Of a DNA stretch of 64,000 nucleotides, positions 57,806 through 64,000 are shown in pieces. The notes under the pieces are model-generated. The model had not been told where the DNA came from. It ran no database searches and was given only the letters and a program-made list of their open reading frames with translations. The first letter of the stretch is position 1. Each line of letters opens with the position of its first letter. This DNA is from Chlamydomonas sphaeroides (lineage: Eukaryota > Chlorophyta > Chlorophyceae > Chlamydomonadales > Chlamydomonadaceae), in contig BDDC01000200.1 in assembly GCA_001662425.1 (NCBI GenBank), positions 1-64,000 on the forward strand, given 5' to 3'. Position numbers and translations under genes: made by a program.

Positions 57806-59335
57806 TCACGCCATCAGCGACCGCACCAGCTCGACCGCCAGCTTCGGAGCCACCGCCGCCAACTCCTCAACAGCGCTCATGTCCGCCTCATTGCGAGAGG
57901 CCAGGAAGCGCGCCTTGAGCGGCGGCATTAGCAAGCTGAGCGAGTGCCGGTGCGCCCACGCCAGGTCCGACACCACGCTCGCAGGCGTCACGGCCGCCAG
58001 CAGCTGCTGCTGCAGCGGGCCGGTAAGCGCCGGCGGCAGCATCAGCCGCGCCGCTAGCGCCACCACTGGCCGGAGCAGCGCCGCCGGCGCCGCAGGGGGC
58101 TGGTGCGGCCCTTGAGCCGCCGCAGCGATGCCGTACATGCAACTCAGCAGCCAGGCGAAGGCGTCGGGGTCAGCGTCGGGCAGGGCGGCCTCGGCGACGC
58201 CGCTATCTGCGAAGGCCCCGTCCGGCGCCAGCAGCGCCCGAAAGTACTCCGAGCACGCGACCAGCAGCGCGCGGTGCGGCGCAAACACTCGGGCTCTGTT
58301 GCCCGCGCCCACGCTGATCTGCACGGTTGGGCTGGCGCTGCTGCCAGCTGCCGCCTCCGTTCGTGTCGACAGCGCCAGCAGCTCGCTCAGGCGAGGACAG
58401 GAAACTGCAGGCTCGGGCAGCGGCCAGTGGGCTTGGGAGCTGGGCGTGAAGGGCTGTGGGCCGGAGATGAGGAACAGCGAGTGGTTGTTCCCGTCTTGGG
58501 CCGCCAGCTCGCCGCTGGGCAGAAAGCAAAGGTGGAACAGCGGCCGCGGCAGGCCCGAGATCACCGTGCGCACGCGGCCGGCCGCGTCCACGCAGCGCAG
58601 GCGCCCGGCGTCGGCCACCCACACCTCGCCCTCTGCGGCTGCCAGCGTGCTGTCAATGTCCATGAAACGGGCTGCAGCGCCTGTGCCGTCCACCATGCCA
58701 CCTTCACATCGGCTGCCGGCCAGCAGCTCTACGGACGCGTTGTTCCCGCTGCCGCCGCCGAGCCTCACGCGCCACAGCGCCGTCTGGGTGGCGGCCACGA
58801 GCGTGCTGGATGTGGCGTCGTAGGTGGGGTGCCACCATTCTTGGGCAAGAGGGCATTGCGCCCCTGCCAGCGTCACGACCTCGCCCGTGCGGACATCGAG
58901 GCGGCGGATGCGGCGGCCGTCACTCACGAACACGGAGCCCTTGCCGTCCGGCGTGAGCGAGTCGCAATTGGTAAAGCGGGCGGCGTCGCCAACGCCGTCG
59001 TCCTGGCCGCGCTCATCTTCATTTCCGGCGACAATGCTGACGGCGCCGGTAGGGTCCAGGCGCATCACCGCATAGCCCTGCCTGAAGATGGCAGCGCCGG
59101 TGACCGGCTCATATACTCCTCGATATAGACCGTGAAGTATTGGCCGCCCGCTGGTGCGCAGCGGCTCGCCGATGTTGATGCCATCAGCCGCGAGTGGCCG
59201 AATCTCGCTCTTGCCATTTGGCAAGTTAATTGATATCAGCACTTCGGGGCTACCGTCCAATACGCTGGGCCTCACGACGACTCCTGGCCAAACCACTGTT
59301 CCGGACCAAGCCAAGGCGCGAGAGTTGTAGGCCAT
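57806..59335 (-). CDS. NHL-repeat/BTB-domain protein, copy 3 (intronless, 509 aa)
   Basis: The start MAYNSRALAW at 59335 was preferred over an in-frame ATG at 59416 because it aligns with the starts of copies 2 and 4. The upstream 27 residues have no counterpart. The propeller region includes GSVFVSDGRRIRRLDVRTG and GEVWVADAGRLRCVD. The BTB part reads VFAPHRALLVACSEYFRALL then DADPDAFAWLLSCMYG; the tail ends ELVRSLMA. The BTB half is closest by eye to copies 1 and 4. No intron is present. A minisatellite lies directly downstream. The probable role as a ubiquitin-ligase adaptor is inferred from the domain only. Confidence 0.9.
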   Translation of the reverse strand: MAYNSRALAWSGTVVWPGVVVRPSVLDGSPEVLISINLPNGKSEIRPLAADGINIGEPLRTSGRPILHGLYRGVYEPVTGAAIFRQGYAVMRLDPTGAVSIVAGNEDERGQDDGVGDAARFTNCDSLTPDGKGSVFVSDGRRIRRLDVRTGEVVTLAGAQCPLAQEWWHPTYDATSSTLVAATQTALWRVRLGGGSGNNASVELLAGSRCEGGMVDGTGAAARFMDIDSTLAAAEGEVWVADAGRLRCVDAAGRVRTVISGLPRPLFHLCFLPSGELAAQDGNNHSLFLISGPQPFTPSSQAHWPLPEPAVSCPRLSELLALSTRTEAAAGSSASPTVQISVGAGNRARVFAPHRALLVACSEYFRALLAPDGAFADSGVAEAALPDADPDAFAWLLSCMYGIAAAAQGPHQPPAAPAALLRPVVALAARLMLPPALTGPLQQQLLAAVTPASVVSDLAWAHRHSLSLLMPPLKARFLASRNEADMSAVEELAAVAPKLAVELVRSLMA

Positions 59336-60907
59336 GGCTGCTGAACTTAGGTTTGACGAACGAGCATGACAGCAAGCGTCACGGGCGAAGTATGAGGGCG
59401 CGACAGGGATTCGCATGCTTTGTCGTTCGCTGAATGAAGCTGTACGGCGGAGCTGGGCCTCAAAGTGGTCCGGCGGGAAGCCACGCCGGTCCGTGGATCG
59501 CCCGCGTCAGAAGCTATACCACCCGCCTATATCTTTCTGTAGCCATACCTGTGACTAAGCGCAATTGGCGCACCGCGGTTGACGATTGTATGTCCGCATG
59601 CATAAACATGGTTGCGACAATTTCAGGACGCCTCGATTGTCGATTTGGCTCTTCCCTGGAGATGCATAATATCAAATGGTTGTACATACGTACTCCGCCT
59701 GGCCTCGCGACAAACCGTCGGTTGCGGAGTACGTTATCCTCCGGCACGTCCCTCCTGGTCCCGCCCGCAGCGCGAAACAAGCCGCTGCATGCAAACCGTT
59801 GCAAGCACCGTCACGAGCTCCGCCGCCTGCTGCTGCCTGCCCACCGCGGATCTGCAACGCCGCTAGCAAAGAACCATCGAAGCTGCTGTCGGACGCTGTC
59901 TGCATCATCAGGCTGCACGAGCCTCACGAGCCAGGCATTCCAACAGGTCCTAGGAGCTATATTGAGGGTGTCGCGCTGCAAGCGCCGAGCTGGAGCTGCA
60001 AAGGCCTGAGGGGGCCGAAAGCGTCGCATTCGCTGAGCACGTTCTGGCAGCCCCAGGCGGATGCCAGCTCGACGTGCTACGCGCGTGGCAAACTTGCGCC
60101 AAGGCACGCCGGGATGGGCCGGGATGGGGCGCAGCGCCAATCCGCCAAAGCCGCCACGAGGCCGCAGCGGCCCCCGCTGTGACCACGCTGGGCCCGACTG
60201 ACCGCATGGCGACCTGCAGCCCCGGGGAATGCATGCCCGTCCCCCCGTCAGGTGGGTCAAAGAACCCTAAGACGGCGGCTGGCTGGCCAGTTTACGAGTC
60301 ACGGCATAGGATGTAGGTACAGGGCCATTCGGGGGCAGGCAGGGGGCTTCCGCGGAGCGCCGCTGCCCAATGGCTGAGTACATCCTGGCCGAATCGGCTC
60401 CCGCCCACGCCCAAGCAAGCAACCTACACCGACGTTGCCACGCACTACGGATTGCCCCTCCCTAACCCGTAATGTCGAAGGCTATGGTCCAACCCCATTC
60501 GGTTTCAATCAGAAAACGCAGCTAGCCACCCTCCGCGTGTGTCGCCCGGCCTCGAGCGAGCCAGGTGCTGCACCCAAGCACATGAGGGGCTTACAGACAC
60601 GCCCGACGCCTGGCACAGCCGCCAGCATGCCGGCGTCGGTAGAAATGTGTTTTGGCATAGGTTCGTTACCGAGTAACACGATCACATCAATGAATGAGGG
60701 TTCACGCATTGCGCAAGACTATGCGCAAGACTATCGAATCATCCTAGCTATGGTATCTCACAGCCCAATAAGAGCCCAGCCACCGAGGGCGCGACGAACG
60801 GGTGCACCAGCCCCGCCGGTACGCTGCCGCTCATCACCATACCGCAGGTCTGTGCGCCCAGTCACCGATCATGCTTTGTCCCCGAGCAGGACTCCTCGCC
60901 GCCGCCC

Positions 60908-61030
60908 TTGTGACGACTAACAATTAGAAATAAAGGGTGCAGCGGGCTTGAACCGCCGTGATCTAAGGAGGTAGGGCGACCAGGGGGCCGGAGCCCCCTA
61001 CGCGCCCTGCCCCCCGGTTTGTGACGACTA
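60908..61030 (-). mobile_element. SINE-like insertion flanked by a perfect 12-bp target-site duplication
   Basis: TTGTGACGACTA occurs at 60908-60919 and again at 61019-61030, enclosing about 99 bases. On the minus strand the insert contains GGCGGTTCAAGCCCGCT, which folds as a tRNA T-arm (5-bp stem with a 7-base loop) and fits the Pol III B-box. It is followed by GCACCCT and an A/T-rich end (TTTATTTCTAATTG). A near-complementary AGGGCGC lies at its 5' side. Insertion size, duplication and B-box together suggest a tRNA-derived short retroelement, but no clear A-box was found. Confidence 0.5.
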
Positions 61031-61137
61031 CTTTCGCGGCGAGAACGCAAGCCAAGCGCCATTAGCCGCTGGTATTCCGCGCAGACGCCACCACCATCAC
61101 CATTAAGGCGCCCCGAGAGTGGCGGCGGCGGCGGCGG

Positions 61138-61220
61138 ACCCGCCCCAGGCCCTGCCGTCAGAGCTCGGCCGGCCGCGCTTGCCGCGGCCACGGCCGCTGC
61201 CGCCGCCCGGCCCTTCGCCG
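61138..61220. repeat. Repeat R2 copy b
   Basis: It matches 55378-55460 without indels at about 85% identity by eye. It lies about 240 bases beyond the stop codon of NHL-BTB copy 4. Confidence 0.75.
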
Positions 61221-61254
61221 CCGCCATCGCCAGGGTTCATGACGGGAACTTCAA

Positions 61255-61264
61255 NNNNNNNNNN
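61255..61264. other. Assembly gap (10 Ns)
   Basis: Ten undetermined bases lie between repeat R2 copy b and the 3' end of NHL-BTB copy 4. Confidence 0.99.
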
Positions 61265-61459
61265 TCCGTGCGTGCATGCGTGAGTGGAAGCACACCTGAG
61301 CCAGCGCTCCTCGCTCTCACCCGGACGCCTCCCCAAAGTCCCCTGCACTGACCCCTCGATGCCTCCCATTAGCACGGCTACCTCTGCCCCGGGAGCCGCC
61401 CTCGCCACCCACGCCGCCCTGTCCCGCAACCTTGCAGTCGCGTCTCCCGGCGCCCATGC

Positions 61460-63004
61460 TCACACTGCCAACGCCCGCATCAGCTCCGCCGCCAGCTCGG
61501 GCGCCGCCGCCGCCAGCTCCACCGCCGCGCTCATGTCCGCCTGCTTTCGCCACGCCAGGAAGCGCGCCTTGAGCGGCGGCACCAGCGCCGCCAGCGAGTG
61601 CCGGTGCGCCCACGCCAGGTCCGATACCACGCTCGCAGGCGTCACGGCCGCCAGCAGCTGCTGCTGCAGCCGGCCGGTCAGCGCCGGCGACAGCAGCAGC
61701 CGCGCCGCGAGCGCCGTCACCGGCCGCAGCGACGCCGCCGGCACGGGAGGGGGCTTGTACAATCCGCCACCCTCCGCTGCCGCGATGCCGTACATACACT
61801 TCAGCAGCCAGGCGAAGGCGTCGGGGTCAGCGTCGGGCAGGAATGCCTCGGCGGCGCCGCTGTCCGCAAAGGCCCCGTCCGGCGCCAGCAGCGCTCGAAA
61901 GTACTCCGAGTGGGCCGCCAGCAGCGCGCGGTGCGGCGTGAGTACGCGGCAAGTGTCGCCCTCGCCCGCGCGTACGTGCACGGTGGAGCTGCTACTCGCC
62001 TGTGATGTGGGGTCAAGCAGCTTCCCAAGGCACGGGCCCGCCGTCAGGCAGCGGCCGCTGAGCACCCCCGTGCTGGGCGCAAAGGGCTGCGGACCGCTGA
62101 CAATGACCAGGGCGGTGTTGGACCGGTCCCGGACGGCCAGATCCCCGCTGGGCAGGACTATGGGCCCCAGGACTGGAGTCGGCAACCCCTCCAGGTACGT
62201 GGACACATAGCCGCCCGAGTCGATGCAGCGCAGGCGGCTGGCGCCTCCCTGTGCGCAGCAGGCGTCGATCACCCACACCTCGCCACCGGCTGCTGCCAGG
62301 ACTCCGTCGATTTGCTCGAAGCGCGCGGCGGTGGCGGCGCCGTCAGTGCGGCCGGCCTTCCCCCAGCTGCCGGCGAGCAGCTGCACGGACGCGGCGCTGC
62401 TGTCGTTGTCACCGCCGTTGAGCCGCACCCGGCTCACGGTGGTGGGGCCGGCGACCACAAGCTCGTTGGCGGCGGAGTCGTAGGACAGCGCCCGCCAGTG
62501 TTGGCCTTGGGGGCACTTTGTCCCAGCCAGCGACGTCACCTCGCCCATGCGGGCGTCGAGGCGGCGGATCTGACCGCCCTCAGCCATGAACACGGCGCCT
62601 TTGCCGTCAACAGCCATCCCGTTGATGTGGTGTAAGCGGGCCGCGGCGCCTGTGCCGTCGGCGCTTCCCGTTTCCTTGTCGCTGCCGGCGGCCAGGCTGA
62701 CTTCTCCGCTGGGGTCTAGGCGAAGCACCGCGTAGCCCTGGGCGAAGAAGATGGCGCCGGTGATGGGCTCGTAGACTGGCCACTTGGCCGAGGTGCACAG
62801 CTGCAGACCGCTCAGAGCCAGAGGCGCGCCCACGCTGCCACCATCGGCCGACAGCGTTCGAATCGCTCCGGGGCCATTATCGGGAATATTATCGGGAACT
62901 TGGAATAGGAGCGCCTGAGGGCTGCCGTCTGCAGGGTCCGGCCGGATGGCGATGCCAAACGGCGTCATCGGTCCGACTGCGACCTTGCGGCTGCTATACG
63001 CCAT
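61460..63004 (-). CDS. NHL-repeat/BTB-domain protein, copy 4 (intronless, 514 aa)
   Basis: The start MAYSSRKVAV aligns with those of copies 2 and 3. Propeller blades include GMAVDGKGAVFMAEGGQIRR and a second blade that carries a small insertion (GEVWVIDACCAQGGASRLRC), which places two adjacent cysteines in the loop. The BTB part reads CRVLTPHRALLAAHSEYFRA then DADPDAFAWLLKCMYG; the tail ends AELMRALAV. Expected to act as a ubiquitin-ligase adaptor by domain logic. It is the rightmost of three same-strand tandem copies and has no introns. The blade insertion and the changed propeller N-terminus (PFGIAIRPDPADGSPQALLF) suggest diverged ligand specificity. Confidence 0.9.
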   Translation of the reverse strand: MAYSSRKVAVGPMTPFGIAIRPDPADGSPQALLFQVPDNIPDNGPGAIRTLSADGGSVGAPLALSGLQLCTSAKWPVYEPITGAIFFAQGYAVLRLDPSGEVSLAAGSDKETGSADGTGAAARLHHINGMAVDGKGAVFMAEGGQIRRLDARMGEVTSLAGTKCPQGQHWRALSYDSAANELVVAGPTTVSRVRLNGGDNDSSAASVQLLAGSWGKAGRTDGAATAARFEQIDGVLAAAGGEVWVIDACCAQGGASRLRCIDSGGYVSTYLEGLPTPVLGPIVLPSGDLAVRDRSNTALVIVSGPQPFAPSTGVLSGRCLTAGPCLGKLLDPTSQASSSSTVHVRAGEGDTCRVLTPHRALLAAHSEYFRALLAPDGAFADSGAAEAFLPDADPDAFAWLLKCMYGIAAAEGGGLYKPPPVPAASLRPVTALAARLLLSPALTGRLQQQLLAAVTPASVVSDLAWAHRHSLAALVPPLKARFLAWRKQADMSAAVELAAAAPELAAELMRALAV

Positions 63005-64000
63005 TGTTACTGAGCTGTGTGATATAGTGTGAGCGGCTGATGCTTACTCAGTAGGTCGACACAACAAAGCGACAGCAGCGCTGCTAGCTGCGGCCCAACG
63101 CGCAAATAAACGATCCACGCTGGTAGGGAAGGCTAGGTAGCAGGTTACAGGGGTAGGTAGATGAAGCCACGTAGGGGACGCCGACTCGAATGATGCATGA
63201 AAAGGTCTGCACCGGTCCGGCGAGGGCGGAGCTGGCGGAGCTGCTGCTGGCGATCGCGCGAACACATGGATCACGCGTCCATGCGAGGCAGTTCCCATTA
63301 TGCCGTGCTACTTGTCTATTATAAATCCACACGGGCCTGTGTTGCACTGCTAGCACTGGCACGCCCGTCGCCATGCCCGTCTCCCGCCCTCTCCCGCTCG
63401 CCGCTCCCCACTGCTGCTATACTCCCCCCCTCCTTCACCGACAAGGGTCGGCGATTCCAAGACGACCTTGTCACGCGATACTCTCTACGTCCTAGAAGCT
63501 ACACGATCGCGAGTATGGGCGATTCGCGCGGCCGTGTATGTTGGTCCCCCACAGTACATTTTGTCTTGGGGCCACAACCATGCGACCTTGTGCTTCCGCT
63601 CGGGCGCACAACAAGGCCGCACGGCATCTTCGGCACATCGACACTGGACCAGCTGTAGGCCATACTGGCTTGCTCTCATGCATGCGAGGTCTGCGGTGAG
63701 TGCACACGGATGATGACTACGCATGATACTGTGGGCTCCGTATAGTAACAAAAGGTCAATATCTGAGCTGCTGATTGTGTAAGGCTTTATCTAGTGCGGA
63801 TGCGGCGGAGTTAACCAGCATGGTGGCAGGGTAAGGCCCACGCTCGCCCGTGTCAGACCCGCTCGACCGACCCTGACCGACTACCCCTGCCGCCCCGCCC
63901 CGCCCAGGTCGTGTGTTCATTTTTATAGGGCCGAAGTAGTGTACCACCCCGTACGCGGCCATGTTGCCCCTCCGACCCGCCCGCCTGCAAGCCCTTGGCC
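63005..64000. other. Upstream region of NHL-BTB copy 4 to the window edge
   Basis: No supported gene. The stretch is less GC-rich than average and should contain the copy 4 promoter in its left part. Confidence 0.5.

Larger units (their letters stand above)
59336..61459. other. Spacer between NHL-BTB copies 3 and 4
   Basis: It contains a SINE-like insertion, repeat R2 copy b and a 10-base assembly gap (listed). A 191-codon open frame at 59434-60009 has no recognisable domain and is not accepted as a gene. Confidence 0.5.

Noticed and set aside
59434..60009. 191-codon open frame in the spacer between NHL-BTB copies 3 and 4
   Set aside because: No domain, no low-complexity signature typical of the local genes, and overlapping open frames on both strands.
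60930..61015. Functional tRNA gene on the minus strand
   Set aside because: The T-arm-like hairpin and near-acceptor pairing are present, but no credible D-arm or anticodon arm could be folded. Kept only as part of the SINE-like insertion.

Overview
The window looks like nuclear DNA of a volvocine (Chlamydomonas-like) green alga. It is very GC-rich and gene-sparse. Its genes are split by spliceosomal introns with gtgagt/gtgcgt donors and cag acceptors. Proteins carry long Ala, Gly, Pro and Gln runs, and several families are plant or green-lineage types (SWEET, EDR2-like, telobox-Myb, a plastid/cyanobacterial DUF). The species cannot be named from the sequence alone. No rRNA, tRNA, CRISPR array or bacterial-style operon was recognised. 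Exon models were built by hand: every junction was checked for GT/AG and for reading phase, but no transcript data were available.

Layout. 92-230 (+) is the last exon of a probable mitochondrial carrier. 1456-3018 (+) is an intronless NHL-propeller/BTB protein. 4511-7269 (+) is a SWEET sugar transporter with seven exons. 8265-12591 (+) and 14018-21179 (+) are tandem paralogues that share an N-terminal single Myb/telobox DNA-binding domain with the same exon architecture; the first ends in a BTB domain and the second carries a PHD finger. 24418-27488 (+) is a small protein resembling DUF3181. 28911-32205 (+) is a cyclin with a D-type-like box and a Gln/Met-rich repeat tail. 32206-38150 holds no gene that I can support. 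38151-47988 (-) is a 23-exon EDR2-like PH-START-EDR2_C lipid-binding protein interrupted by a 381-base assembly gap. It is divergent, across 511 bp, from 48500-51493 (+), an isoprenylcysteine methylesterase-like alpha/beta hydrolase. 53048-54607, 57806-59335 and 61460-63004 (all -) are three more intronless NHL-BTB genes in tandem.

The most interesting structure is the NHL-BTB family and its spread. There are four intact intronless copies. A broken C-terminal remnant lies at about 52.12-52.24 kb. A frameshifted fragment of the neighbouring esterase gene sits between copies at about 56.4 kb. A repeat is shared between two of the intergenic spacers. A homologous BTB module forms the C-terminus of the Myb/telobox gene at 8.3-12.6 kb, which suggests that a DNA-binding protein captured a BTB domain from this family. 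A short insertion at about 60.9-61.0 kb, flanked by a perfect 12-bp duplication and carrying a Pol III B-box-like motif, looks like a SINE.
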